Shown piece after piece: positions 12,386 to 20,450 of a stretch of 31,411 bases of DNA. The DNA is from a virus. The stretch's first letter is position 1, and every line of letters starts with the position of its first letter. Location of the stretch: positions 1-31,411 of IMG/VR virus record IMGVR_UViG_3300031772_000182, one strand, 5' to 3'. Position numbers and translations under genes: made by a program. The notes under the pieces are model-generated. The model saw nothing but the letters and a program-made list of their open reading frames with translations. It had not been told where the DNA came from and searched no databases.

Positions 12386-12526
12386 ATGCGACCTTTAAGA
12401 ACTCCTGAAATGGAAGAGAATTGGCGCAAATTACATTTGCTAGAACTCAAAGTTCGCATGATAAAACACATTGCGGATAATTTTGATTCTGACCCTCCTG
12501 AATTGAAAGCAGTGTGGCCGTTATGA
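12386..12526 (+). CDS. 46-aa hypothetical protein
   Basis: 46 aa. It is helical (EENWRKLHLLELKVRMIKHIADNF) and basic in the middle, ending DPPELKAVWPL. GGTGA precedes the ATG. Its stop overlaps the next ATG (ATGA). First gene of the rightward accessory transcript. No family recognised. Confidence 0.55.
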   Translation: MRPLRTPEMEENWRKLHLLELKVRMIKHIADNFDSDPPELKAVWPL

Positions 12527-12867
12527 GCAAACACACAAGAAGCGAAAAAAGCAAGTTACGTCGAGAACAGCGTATGAGTGCTAAACAGTTTATGTGGGAC
12601 AACAGTTTTCAAGATCCAATACAGGCAGAAACAGTCAACTTGGTTGACAGTCACATCATTCTTAGTTTCTTAGGGCATAAATTCGGGCAATCCGATCCGA
12701 GTGCAGTACCTTCAGCCGCATTTGCTGGATGCGTATTAAGCAACTCGCGTGGAGATGGAGATTTTCAGAAAGTGAAGTGCCCACATTCAGAGGCTTTAAA
12801 CTGTCTAGATTTCCCGAATTGTAGACGTTGTAGTGTGTTCCTCAAAAGTAAGGGGGGTGTTTGTTGA
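12523..12867 (+). CDS. Hypothetical protein with basic N-terminus and Cys-rich end
   Basis: 114 aa from the ATG at 12523, taken for its ATGA overlap with the previous stop. The N-terminal ~25 residues are strongly basic (SEKSKLRREQR). The C-terminus has a cysteine cluster (KCPHSEALNC, NCRRCSVF, GGVC) that could bind metal. It is followed directly by the membrane protein gene. No family recognised. Confidence 0.6.
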   Translation: MSKHTRSEKSKLRREQRMSAKQFMWDNSFQDPIQAETVNLVDSHIILSFLGHKFGQSDPSAVPSAAFAGCVLSNSRGDGDFQKVKCPHSEALNCLDFPNCRRCSVFLKSKGGVC

Positions 12868-13263
12868 ATGAGAAAACTAGCATGGCTCGTCATCGTCGTC
12901 TTACTCATCATAACTACACTAGCTGTAGCCTGTGCCATAGTACCCTCAATCAGTGCAACGGTCTATGACATTGGCGTGAACTACATTGGTGTAACATTCG
13001 TCAATTTAGTAACAGGTTCCATGACAGGCATGATGGCATGGGGCGCAACAGGACTAGGACCCGCAGCAGCAATATTCTTCGGTGTAGGCATAGGATTCAC
13101 CATTCTATGGCTTGTAGTTCTTCGCAAGTACATTTGGAATCCACTGCGAGGCGTGACCAAAACAATGACACCAACCCTAACTTTGCGTGGCGGACCTGAA
13201 CCAGAATTGCCTCAACTTATTGAACAATCGAAGCCAACGGAAGTACCTAAGGAGGGCAGTTGA
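12868..13263 (+). CDS. Integral membrane protein
   Basis: 131 aa. Hydrophobic segments lie at ~4-28 (LAWLVIVVLLIITTLAVACA) and ~60-87 (TGLGPAAAIFFGVGIGFTILW), with a weaker one at ~38-56. The cytoplasm-like C-terminus is Pro/Glu-rich (~105-131). It immediately precedes the GTPase gene; the stop is 2 bases before the GTPase ATG. It may recruit the GTPase to the host membrane. No family recognised. Confidence 0.65.
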   Translation: MRKLAWLVIVVLLIITTLAVACAIVPSISATVYDIGVNYIGVTFVNLVTGSMTGMMAWGATGLGPAAAIFFGVGIGFTILWLVVLRKYIWNPLRGVTKTMTPTLTLRGGPEPELPQLIEQSKPTEVPKEGS

Positions 13264-13265
13264 TA

Positions 13266-14270
13266 ATGGAAAGATTGAAAACGATAATCGCTAATAAACC
13301 GCAAGCCACTCAGGTTGAACCTTTAAGCAAAACGTTCAAGTTCAAAACCAAATTCGCTATGGTCGGCACAATAGGCAGTGGCAAAACCACAGTCAGCACC
13401 TTGCTCGTCCTAACTTCACAGACACTCAGTAGCCAACTGCCAAACTTTGCATGTCGCACACTGCCAGGAAGCACAAACATTATAGATTACGTTAGTAAAA
13501 TGCGAACAGGCCATTTTCCACCCAAAACCGATGCTGCAGGTTCAGACCGGCATGAAGACGGGTTACTTTGTCGATGGGGAAGCAAATTTGGGAACCCTAA
13601 ACAAATCAACATTCCAATCTGCGATTTGGCTGGGGAAAAACTGCAAAACATGATTAAAACAATTAACTTTCGACGTAAAAACCCGGCAAGTCAAGAATCC
13701 TACAATATGAGTTCTAGTCTGATCAACTACGTGCGTGACTGTGAAGGCTACATTCTCATTGCTCCAGCGTCTCGGGCGATGGCGTTTGATGATGGTGTGC
13801 AAATTGAAAAGGAAACTGAAGACGAAGAAAGGAGCGGTATTAGTTCAGATCCTGACGCAAACCTGTACAATTTCCTACAGGATATAGTGAGTTATAAAGA
13901 AAGCTCTAAGGGTAAACCCATCAAAGCTATCGCTGTTGTAATCACGAAATGGGATAAACTCATGCCCTACGCACAGGAAATGGGCATCGACCTCGATGAC
14001 GAAACAGGTCAAGGCGCACAAACATTCATGGAAACCTTGTTCCCACAAACCACAAGTCTACTCAAATTCGAGAAACAACGCAACCCTAATCTAGAACTCA
14101 TGTTTTTCCCAAGCTACGTTAGAATCCAGAAGGATACAGTATCAAACAAGCCTTTGAAGTGGTCTGATGGCGGCGATAAAATTCAAATGGAAGTCAACCA
14201 GCGGGTCCCTCAATACTGGGCGCAAAGTTACTTGAACCTCGTCAACTTTTTGGGAAAGTTTGCATCTTGA
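13266..14270 (+). CDS. P-loop GTPase, DO-GTPase-like
   Basis: 334 aa from the ATG at 13266, which has GGAGG about 10 bases upstream; the TTG at 13260 is too close to it. Motifs: Walker A GTIGSGKTT at 34-42, a switch-I-like FPPKT at 84-88, Walker B/G3 DLAGE at 120-124 and a G4-like TKWD at 227-230. FPPKT together with D-x-A-G-E recalls the double-GTPase (DO-GTPase) families of bacterial conflict systems, though only one G domain is seen here. Not a packaging or replication ATPase. It lies between membrane proteins and a GAP1-N-like gene, which suggests membrane-linked GTP-controlled action. Confidence 0.75.
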   Translation: MERLKTIIANKPQATQVEPLSKTFKFKTKFAMVGTIGSGKTTVSTLLVLTSQTLSSQLPNFACRTLPGSTNIIDYVSKMRTGHFPPKTDAAGSDRHEDGLLCRWGSKFGNPKQINIPICDLAGEKLQNMIKTINFRRKNPASQESYNMSSSLINYVRDCEGYILIAPASRAMAFDDGVQIEKETEDEERSGISSDPDANLYNFLQDIVSYKESSKGKPIKAIAVVITKWDKLMPYAQEMGIDLDDETGQGAQTFMETLFPQTTSLLKFEKQRNPNLELMFFPSYVRIQKDTVSNKPLKWSDGGDKIQMEVNQRVPQYWAQSYLNLVNFLGKFAS

Positions 14271-14599
14271 AATTGGAACATTTCTGGTATGGACTCACAA
14301 ATGGGGATGGGTACATTTTCAAACACAGTCCCAAAGTCTTATCCATGCTTAAACCGAAAAGTCTAGAGTATCTGCAAAAACTTCCTTCAGACCTAATACC
14401 AAAGTATAGTTGGTTGCCGGCGGAGCAGTTAGTCGCTATTTCCATGATTATCGACGCGAAAGATAATGATGGACGCAAAGGAAGGTCAAATCACACAATC
14501 CTCATTCCAATCAAACAATACATCGCGGTGAGTCATCTCGATGTTAATTGGTCTTTCACCGTTCCTAAGACGGATATTCTTGAACCTTTGGAAGTGTAA
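14267..14599 (+). CDS. Possible GTPase-associated (GAP1-N-like) protein
   Basis: 110 aa from TTG 14267, overlapping the GTPase stop (TTGA). The pattern EHFWYGLTNGDGYIFKHSP near the N-terminus, then LPAEQLVAISM and GRKGRSNHTILIPIKQYIA, resembles what I recall of N-terminal GAP1 domains found with DO-GTPases. The resemblance is from memory of the pattern, not a search. Overlap coupling to the GTPase supports a partner role. Otherwise unknown. Confidence 0.5.
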   Translation: MKLEHFWYGLTNGDGYIFKHSPKVLSMLKPKSLEYLQKLPSDLIPKYSWLPAEQLVAISMIIDAKDNDGRKGRSNHTILIPIKQYIAVSHLDVNWSFTVPKTDILEPLEV

Positions 14600-14601
14600 A
14601 C

Positions 14602-15120
14602 ATGAGTAAAAAGAAATGGTTGTTAGTAATCGTTCTAATAATCAGCGCGGGATACGCAATCTACAAGCTGAACTATTTTCCAATCTACACAAACGCAGTA
14701 AACGTCGCCTACACACAGATCCTATCTTTCATTGGAACTGACCCTAAAACCATAGGACTAACCTTAGCATCAGCCGCCGCATCAATCGTAGGAACCTACC
14801 GTCTAGTGCAAGACCGAGCAAACACTACAATCAGTCAAGTACAGGGAACCGCTGATCAAGCCATGGGCACAATGAGCAACAGTATTCAGGTCGTACAGAA
14901 CGAGAAAACCGCTTTAGAAAACAAGTTGCTCAGTCTCCAAGAAGAACAGAAGCAAACAGTAGCAGAGTTTGAAGGCTTGAAAACTGAGGTCAACCAATTC
15001 CAAACATTATTCAATCAACAGAAAAAGCAAATCACAGAGTTAACCGCTGCAAATAATGCTCTTTCACAGCAACTTACCACCTGGAAACTTAACACCTACG
15101 AAACCATAGTTGTGAAGTAA
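14602..15120 (+). CDS. Membrane-anchored coiled-coil protein
   Basis: 172 aa. A TM segment lies at ~5-22 (WLLVIVLIISAGYAIY), with a second, weaker hydrophobic stretch at ~48-66. A long coiled coil fills ~80-160 (NEKTALENKLLSLQEEQKQT and onward), Gln-rich with heptads. The shape resembles tether or spacer proteins. Third gene after the GTPase and probably part of one membrane complex. Confidence 0.65.
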   Translation: MSKKKWLLVIVLIISAGYAIYKLNYFPIYTNAVNVAYTQILSFIGTDPKTIGLTLASAAASIVGTYRLVQDRANTTISQVQGTADQAMGTMSNSIQVVQNEKTALENKLLSLQEEQKQTVAEFEGLKTEVNQFQTLFNQQKKQITELTAANNALSQQLTTWKLNTYETIVVK

Positions 15121-15121
15121 C

Positions 15122-15268
15122 ATGCTTCGGCTTTTTCCGCGTCAAGAACTCAGTTTCCGCGCACTCTTCCTCTCCGTTTTCATCGCCCTGTTCTTAGGCA
15201 TACTGATAGGGTACGCTGCACACGGCAACGTTATCCCGTTAATCAAATGGCTGTTAGGACAAGGCTAA
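15122..15268 (+). CDS. Small single-pass membrane protein
   Basis: 48 aa. A basic N-terminus (LRLFPRQELSFR) precedes one TM helix (~12-32, ALFLSVFIALFLGILIGYAA). It lies directly after the coiled-coil gene and 4 bases before the zinc-ribbon gene. Possibly a small subunit of the same membrane complex, or holin-like. Confidence 0.5.
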   Translation: MLRLFPRQELSFRALFLSVFIALFLGILIGYAAHGNVIPLIKWLLGQG

Positions 15269-15272
15269 AACT

Positions 15273-15461
15273 ATGGCTAACTGTAGTCAATGCCAGCGCG
15301 AAATCAAAATCTACGACAAAGACGAACAGAAGGGCTGGCTAATCCTACGTTGCGACTTCTGCGGCTTAAACTACCATTATAAACGTGGCTGGGGCAACAA
15401 ATGGACATTACGCAAAACATCGAAGTTGCTGTATATGAGTGAGAAAGCAGCAAAAACGTGA
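15273..15461 (+). CDS. Zinc-ribbon protein
   Basis: 62 aa. CSQC at residues 4-7 and CDFC at 27-30 form a classic rubredoxin-type ribbon, with a basic C-terminus. Last gene of the accessory module. Its stop lies inside the left arm of the inverted repeat at 15460-15529. Likely nucleic-acid or protein binding. Confidence 0.7.
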   Translation: MANCSQCQREIKIYDKDEQKGWLILRCDFCGLNYHYKRGWGNKWTLRKTSKLLYMSEKAAKT

Positions 15462-15529
15462 GACACCTCTAACATTCTCCTTCTCCTTTGCTTGAGTATC
15501 CCTCATTTTATAATGGTTGGAGGTGTCTC
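15460..15529. promoter_or_regulatory. 10-bp inverted repeat flanking a TATA box (late promoter/operator)
   Basis: GAGACACCTC (15460-15469) and GAGGTGTCTC (15520-15529) are exact inverted copies 50 bp apart. Between them lies TTTTATAAT (15506-15514), a TATA-like box; the right arm sits between it and the expected start (~15537). This suggests an operator controlling the DUF559/packaging transcript. A terminator hairpin is a weaker alternative because the loop is long. Confidence 0.5.
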
Positions 15530-15561
15530 TCCCAATTCAATTAATCTAGGATGTCTCGAAA

Positions 15562-15972
15562 ATGTCCCTTGCTGAATTATCACAAATCTGGAAACCACAA
15601 AAACATAGTCAATGGATACGCAAACAAATAAAGAAAGATCAGTTAGCAAAAGGCATGATACTTTATCCAACGCAAGGCGAAGCAAAAGCATGGACCATAC
15701 TTCAAGAAATTAACAGAATAACCCCTTACTATTTCAAACGGCAAAGAATAGTATATGGGTATATAATAGACTTCTATTGCCACCCGCTACGTTTAGGCAT
15801 AGAAATAGACGGATCCATCCACCAGAACCAGCGACTCTATGACCAATATAGAGAAGACAACCTCAAAAGAGAAGGTATAAAACTTCTACACTTCACAAAT
15901 TGGCAAGTCTTCAACCAACCTGAGATAGTTAAAAAACAAATAGTAGAAATCATGCTAAAAGGTGAAACATGA
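15562..15972 (+). CDS. DUF559-family PD-(D/E)XK endonuclease
   Basis: 136 aa. Catalytic pattern: E40 (GEAKAW), D70 (IIDFY) and E81-x-D83 (EIDGSIH), followed by DNLKREGIKLLHFTNWQVF, the conserved end of DUF559/VSR-like nucleases. It would nick or cut DNA. It is placed next to the terminase genes, where phages often carry HNH nucleases for packaging or homing. Whether it aids packaging, acts as a selfish nuclease or degrades competitors is not visible. Confidence 0.8.
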   Translation: MSLAELSQIWKPQKHSQWIRKQIKKDQLAKGMILYPTQGEAKAWTILQEINRITPYYFKRQRIVYGYIIDFYCHPLRLGIEIDGSIHQNQRLYDQYREDNLKREGIKLLHFTNWQVFNQPEIVKKQIVEIMLKGET

Positions 15973-16350
15973 ATGACTGAAGGTAAACAGGTCAGCAGAA
16001 CAGAATACATCACACCCAAAACTGAAAAAGAAATCATAGCAAAAGCCATGGCAAAACCAGAAACATCCACGGACATTCAAGGAAACATTAAATCTGAAAC
16101 AACACTAAAACAAGAAGCAATAACCAAACTAACAAACCTAACCCTCCTATTCCAGAAAAAAATAGAATCCAAAAAAACCAGAGACAACGAAAGACAAAAA
16201 TGGGCAAGACTAGAAATAGAAGCAATACGAACCCTAGGCACCCTACTAACACAAAAAGTAGAACAAGACATCCACAGCGAACACACCGAAACACACCACA
16301 TCCTACACCTACACCTATGGAAGCCCGACCCTCTTGTCTCAACAACTTGA
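15973..16350 (+). CDS. Possible small terminase subunit
   Basis: 125 aa, helical, Lys/Thr/Glu-rich, with a coiled-coil stretch (LFQKKIESKKTRDNERQKW) and a His-rich C-terminus (HTETHHILHLHLW). Its position just before and overlapping the large terminase suggests TerS, but no HTH is clear and no family is recognised. The coding strand avoids T strongly, unlike nearby genes. Confidence 0.5.
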   Translation: MTEGKQVSRTEYITPKTEKEIIAKAMAKPETSTDIQGNIKSETTLKQEAITKLTNLTLLFQKKIESKKTRDNERQKWARLEIEAIRTLGTLLTQKVEQDIHSEHTETHHILHLHLWKPDPLVSTT

Positions 16351-17584
16351 ACAACATTGCTACCTACGATATTACCCGTTTCCTAAACAACAAGCATTCC
16401 ATAATGACCGATACAAAATACGACATAGAGCTGTCTTCAGCGGAGTAGGCGGTGGCAAAACACTTTGCGGATGCTTCGAACTCCTCAGTATACTTGTAGA
16501 AAACCCGCACAGCATCGGCTACATTTTTGAACCTACTTACAAAATGGTTCGCAGAATCCTCATTCCAACATTAGAAAGCAAATGGCTCCTAGGTCACCCA
16601 ATAGAAGACAACCCCATAGTCACAGACTATCGGCATGGCGACAACTGCATCGAATTCATAGATGACCAAACATTATGGTTCGGCGGACTTGAAGAACCAG
16701 AGTTTGCAGAAGGCACAAACGTCGATGTAGTATTGCTCGATGAAGCTCAATATGTTAAGAAGTTTGCTGAGTCACAAGACGTAGTATTACGCAGGCTCAG
16801 AGGTTCAGGAAAAACACACACAGACATTGCAAGCAGTATAGTAACAACAACCCCACCCCCACTCATCCCGGACTGTAGACTCTACGATTTCTATGAGAAC
16901 CCTAACAAGCGGAATCCTGGAAGCAAAGTTTACCGTTGGAGCATGCTTGATAATCCGTTTCTGCCTGAAAAGTATAAACAGGAAATCCTTGCCACACATC
17001 ACGGAAGCCTAGCCAAACGATTCATCGACGGTTTGTTTGCTCCTGCAGGCATAGGAAGTTTCGATTATGACAGCACAATCCACGAATTACGCGACATACA
17101 ACGGGACAAATTACAGTCCATACTTTACGGTGTCGATTTCGGGTGGACCAACCCAAGTGCCATTGTGGCAATCGGGTTCGACTACGATAATAGAGCCTAT
17201 GTATTGGATGAGTTCTATCAAAACCGTGTCCAACAAGAAACGCTTATCCAAGAAGCTAAGGAAATGCAAACACGCTGGGGCAAAGGCGCGTTCTTCTGTG
17301 ATCGGTCCGAACCGCAAATGATAGATGTCTTTCAGAAAGCAGGCTTAGACGCTTATCCAGATCAAAGCAAACGCGAAGATGGTGTTCATGCGTTAGGCAG
17401 CAGGTTTGTGGTACAAGGCGATGGAAGACCACGCATCTACGTGAATAGCCATTGTGTGAATTGGATTCATGAAGTCATGGTGTATGATGAAAACGTGAAA
17501 GAGAATGATCACGCGATTGATGCGACTCGTTATGCGTTGATGGGTACGCGGAAGGGTGGCGGAGTCAAATTCATAAATTGGTAA
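16334..17584 (+). CDS. terL: Terminase large subunit
   Basis: 416 aa from TTG 16334. ATPase domain: Walker A GVGGGKT at 37-43 and Walker B LLDEAQ with D136/E137. Nuclease domain: D268 (YGVDFGWTNPSA), D323 (FCDRSEP) and D396 (HAIDATRYA), the acidic triad of terminase RNase-H-fold nucleases. It pumps and cuts DNA into the procapsid. Its start overlaps the putative small subunit by 17 bases, and it is followed by the portal. Confidence 0.92.
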   Translation: MSQQLEQHCYLRYYPFPKQQAFHNDRYKIRHRAVFSGVGGGKTLCGCFELLSILVENPHSIGYIFEPTYKMVRRILIPTLESKWLLGHPIEDNPIVTDYRHGDNCIEFIDDQTLWFGGLEEPEFAEGTNVDVVLLDEAQYVKKFAESQDVVLRRLRGSGKTHTDIASSIVTTTPPPLIPDCRLYDFYENPNKRNPGSKVYRWSMLDNPFLPEKYKQEILATHHGSLAKRFIDGLFAPAGIGSFDYDSTIHELRDIQRDKLQSILYGVDFGWTNPSAIVAIGFDYDNRAYVLDEFYQNRVQQETLIQEAKEMQTRWGKGAFFCDRSEPQMIDVFQKAGLDAYPDQSKREDGVHALGSRFVVQGDGRPRIYVNSHCVNWIHEVMVYDENVKENDHAIDATRYALMGTRKGGGVKFINW

Positions 17585-17745
17585 ACAATGATTGGGGCAA
17601 ATACACCAACATAGACTTTCAAAGGTGGTATCTCGCTGAATTGAAACGACAGAAAGTTAAATTCGGTGAATATGATTTGCCTGATGCTTATTCTGATTGG
17701 TTAGAGAATTTTCCTAATAGAAAACCACCTGAAACTAGAGTATGA
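17578..17745 (+). CDS. 55-aa hypothetical protein, TTG start
   Basis: 55 aa from TTG 17578, overlapping the terminase stop. Composition is protein-like (NIDFQRWYLAELKRQKVKFGEYDLPDAYSDW), and it fills the gap to the portal exactly. It may be a small packaging accessory or an out-of-frame remnant of a longer terminase tail. No family recognised. Confidence 0.45.
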   Translation: MVNNDWGKYTNIDFQRWYLAELKRQKVKFGEYDLPDAYSDWLENFPNRKPPETRV

Positions 17746-17751
17746 TTGATT

Positions 17752-19353
17752 ATGGCATCTAAGAAACCGTTTCGTATTCAAGTCTGGGAACTCTTAACCA
17801 GAACACCTTACGTGAGCAAAGACACCTTTGAAAAAGCAGTCACACAAGCAATAGAGAATCAGCGCAGAAGCCAAATCCTAGAACGCACTGAAGTAGAAAA
17901 CAAGATCACTGAACCCGAATACGACTACAATCTCCTAGTTCGCTATTCGCTTGGCAATGAGGTTTTGCGCACTGTTCATGAAACAATCATTAAAGAAGTC
18001 ACCCGCAACAAGTGGCAGGTTAAACCGAAGTGGGAAAGCAAATGCGATTTATGCGGTGCAGAGTTTGACAGTAAAAAAGAAGAATGCCCACAATGCAAAA
18101 GCAAACAGTTGAGAGAACCAGATCCTGAACAGAAACAGGTTCTTGAAGCCTTCATTGAAGACCCTAATCCCGACGATGAAATGGACGACATAGTAAAAAG
18201 CGTCTTACGGTATCAACTCAGCGTTGACGACTGGTACTTAAGCATTCAATACGCTAAACCAGACACGCCCTTGACTGTGTATGTGGAAGACAGTGTAACC
18301 ATGCGTATAGTAGCTGACAAGTTCGGCAGACTCGGCAATAATGAATGGTTCTGTCCCATTTGCACAAGAGAGTTTCCAGAACAATCCCATCCTAAAGACC
18401 AACTTTGCACCGTTCATCCTGACGTACAGTTGAAGCGAACAGCGTTTGTCATGCTCAAAAACGGGTTTGTGAAAGCCCGGTTTGCTAAAGACGAAATGTT
18501 GCACAGTAAAATGGATGTTTGGCTTCCCAGCCTGTACGGAAACAGCAAAATTGTGAGTTGCCTCAGAATCGTGTTAAGCATTACTGCAATGGACAAATTC
18601 AACCTGGACAACTACGCAACCGGCAAACTTGCACAAATGATTGTGTTTGAAGGCATGACGATGGATGAGGCTAATGACATTGCAAAACAAGTAGAAGTGC
18701 AAAAGAACCTGGTAAAAGCAGAGAGTCCAGCAGGACTAACAAGTTCTCGACTGAGCACATTATTCATCGGTAGTAAAGGCACGGGTGGAACCACAAAGAT
18801 TGATGCAATGCCACCTAGCGAAAAGATGCAGAGTCTTGATTGGTGGAAGTTGTGGCGTGAAGCAGTCTGCGCAGTCTACGGCGTAACCCCTATTTTCACA
18901 GGTGTAATCGAGCAGGGCAAGACTGGAAATAATCCACGTATGCAGATTGATGTGAATAATAATACGACTGAAATGTATCAGCATGGGTTTGAAGATCCAT
19001 TCAACAACGTGATCGTGCCAAAACTAGGCGTAACAGACTGGGAATTCAAGTTTAATCCTGTTGAAGAGAAAGATGAAATGCAGGACATCACGATTTTACA
19101 GACCAAAGTCGAGACAGTGATTCGGGCTAGTAATGCGGGCATGAATGCGGAACTCACAGATGAAGGTGACGTTAAGATCAGTGGAAAACCGAAGCCGTTT
19201 CAGCCTTTTCAACAGTTCGGACAGCAAGGTGAAGGCGACCAGAAGCCTGCTTTTGAAGGAAAGAAACCATTTCAAACAGAAGAAGTCTTTGCCACCGAGA
19301 AAGGATTGCGTAAGAAAACGTGGATTGTGACGGAGGTGGATAAGGATGACTGA
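17752..19353 (+). CDS. Portal protein with two inserted zinc-binding motifs
   Basis: 533 aa from the ATG at 17752; an in-frame TTG at 17746 is also possible. The portal core is recognisable: a YNLLVRYSLGNEVLRTVH helix, a long central helix region, and VYGVTPIFTGVIEQGKTGNN near the wing/clip transition. Unusually, two metal sites interrupt the N-terminal half: C98/C101/C112/C115 (CDLCG...CPQCK) and C201/C204/C219/H222 (CPICT...CTVH). The C-terminus is Gln/Phe/Lys-rich. It forms the DNA channel at the head vertex. Confidence 0.85.
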   Translation: MASKKPFRIQVWELLTRTPYVSKDTFEKAVTQAIENQRRSQILERTEVENKITEPEYDYNLLVRYSLGNEVLRTVHETIIKEVTRNKWQVKPKWESKCDLCGAEFDSKKEECPQCKSKQLREPDPEQKQVLEAFIEDPNPDDEMDDIVKSVLRYQLSVDDWYLSIQYAKPDTPLTVYVEDSVTMRIVADKFGRLGNNEWFCPICTREFPEQSHPKDQLCTVHPDVQLKRTAFVMLKNGFVKARFAKDEMLHSKMDVWLPSLYGNSKIVSCLRIVLSITAMDKFNLDNYATGKLAQMIVFEGMTMDEANDIAKQVEVQKNLVKAESPAGLTSSRLSTLFIGSKGTGGTTKIDAMPPSEKMQSLDWWKLWREAVCAVYGVTPIFTGVIEQGKTGNNPRMQIDVNNNTTEMYQHGFEDPFNNVIVPKLGVTDWEFKFNPVEEKDEMQDITILQTKVETVIRASNAGMNAELTDEGDVKISGKPKPFQPFQQFGQQGEGDQKPAFEGKKPFQTEEVFATEKGLRKKTWIVTEVDKDD

Positions 19354-19561
19354 TGATGAATTGTTGAAGGAATGCGCTCTCGCGTTTGCTCAATCGAAAC
19401 CGACTGAATGGGATCATTTCAGACAAGAATGGTTTACTCGGAACCTGAAGACTGAGGTCACTGCCACTATACCTGTCAGTCTAGAACCTTCAATAGTGCA
19501 GGTAGAGGAAGAACCGAAGCCTCGTAGATCACGGGCACTTAGACAAGAGGAAACTGAATGA
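19346..19561 (+). CDS. Hypothetical small head-module protein
   Basis: 71 aa. Its start overlaps the portal stop and its own stop overlaps the Mu-F-like ATG (ATGA). The N-terminal helix DDELLKECALAFAQSK is followed by a low-complexity acidic/basic end (EEEPKPRRSRALRQEE). No family recognised; it may be a portal or minor-head accessory. Confidence 0.6.
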   Translation: MTDDELLKECALAFAQSKPTEWDHFRQEWFTRNLKTEVTATIPVSLEPSIVQVEEEPKPRRSRALRQEETE

Positions 19562-19869
19562 GTTGCCTATCACATATTATAGAAGCGGTTGAAGCAGTCA
19601 AAGCAACACAACGCATAGACCGCGACCTGTTTCCTGTTCCCATCACGTTTTTCAGTGTAGCAGACGTTTGGCTGTACGTTGCAGTCACAGATGACCGCAC
19701 CTGCTTGGAATGTCGGCAGTGGGAAAGTGATCCGCAGTTTACAGGAAACATGCTCAGAAGTTTCTTTCCTTTCATAGAGATTGTGGATACTGATAGAATT
19801 GAGGTTCATATTCATCCAAATTGTCGATGTTTCTTGGAACGTGTGGTAGAGGAAGAAAAGAATGAGTGA
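19558..19869 (+). CDS. Short Mu-F-like minor head protein
   Basis: 103 aa. The C-terminal half holds the SPP1 gp7/Mu F signature: DDRTCLECRQWES, then IHPNCRCFLERV. Full-length relatives are usually 250 aa or more, so only the conserved Cys/His domain remains, perhaps with metal binding. It sits after the portal, as in many phages, and probably helps head assembly. Confidence 0.7.
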   Translation: MSCLSHIIEAVEAVKATQRIDRDLFPVPITFFSVADVWLYVAVTDDRTCLECRQWESDPQFTGNMLRSFFPFIEIVDTDRIEVHIHPNCRCFLERVVEEEKNE

Positions 19870-20323
19870 AGGCATTTATTCAACTGCAAAACGCAAGTTA
19901 CAAGAAGAACAATCAATTAGCAACCAGCAGGAAACAATTCAGCGAACCACTTCATTACAAGAAATTGAGCAAGCAGAACACCGCTTGAAAACCTTGTTAG
20001 AAAAGGTTGAAAATCTTCCTGTAGGCAGTCCTATTCCTGCTAGTTTGCCTGAAGACTTGTTGAAAGCCACTAAAACCGCGTTCACCACGTACACGGCAAC
20101 TTCTAGAGACTTGATCAGTCAAATCGAGAAATCTAATAAATTCAGTAAAGAAGAAGTCACTGACATTAAAACGTTTCAAATGACGATTAACAGTAAATTT
20201 GAGCAGTTGTTGTCGATGTTGGATAGTATTTGGCATGAGAAAAACAAGAATGCCAACCTCGAAAACGAGACACTCTTGCGCGTGAACAGGATTCTTGATG
20301 TGACGGAAAGGAACATGATTTAA
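19862..20323 (+). CDS. Coiled-coil head-module protein
   Basis: 153 aa, helical throughout with Gln/Glu/Lys-rich heptads (~10-55 and ~95-150). It starts in an overlap with the Mu-F-like gene. It could be an assembly chaperone or an inner head protein. No family recognised. Confidence 0.6.
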   Translation: MSEGIYSTAKRKLQEEQSISNQQETIQRTTSLQEIEQAEHRLKTLLEKVENLPVGSPIPASLPEDLLKATKTAFTTYTATSRDLISQIEKSNKFSKEEVTDIKTFQMTINSKFEQLLSMLDSIWHEKNKNANLENETLLRVNRILDVTERNMI

Positions 20324-20325
20324 AC

Positions 20326-20448
20326 ATGGACTTGTTTGAAGTTCTCTTAATCTTCGGGTTAGCTTGCAGTTTCGGAGGTTATCTCGCGGGCTATTTTGCA
20401 GCCTACAAACTCAAACAGAAATGTAAAACTTGTGTTTGGAGTCCTTGA
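20326..20448 (+). CDS. Small single-pass membrane protein
   Basis: 40 aa. One TM helix (~4-27, FEVLLIFGLACSFGGYLAGYFAA) is followed by a basic, Cys-containing tail (KLKQKCKTCVW) with a CxxC pair. It ends 2 bases before the fibre gene. Unknown role. Confidence 0.5.
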   Translation: MDLFEVLLIFGLACSFGGYLAGYFAAYKLKQKCKTCVWSP

Positions 20449-20450
20449 AA

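Noticed and set aside
12349-12534. Minus-strand frame opposite the first accessory gene
   Set aside because: Antisense to a small gene tied to its neighbour by an ATGA overlap.
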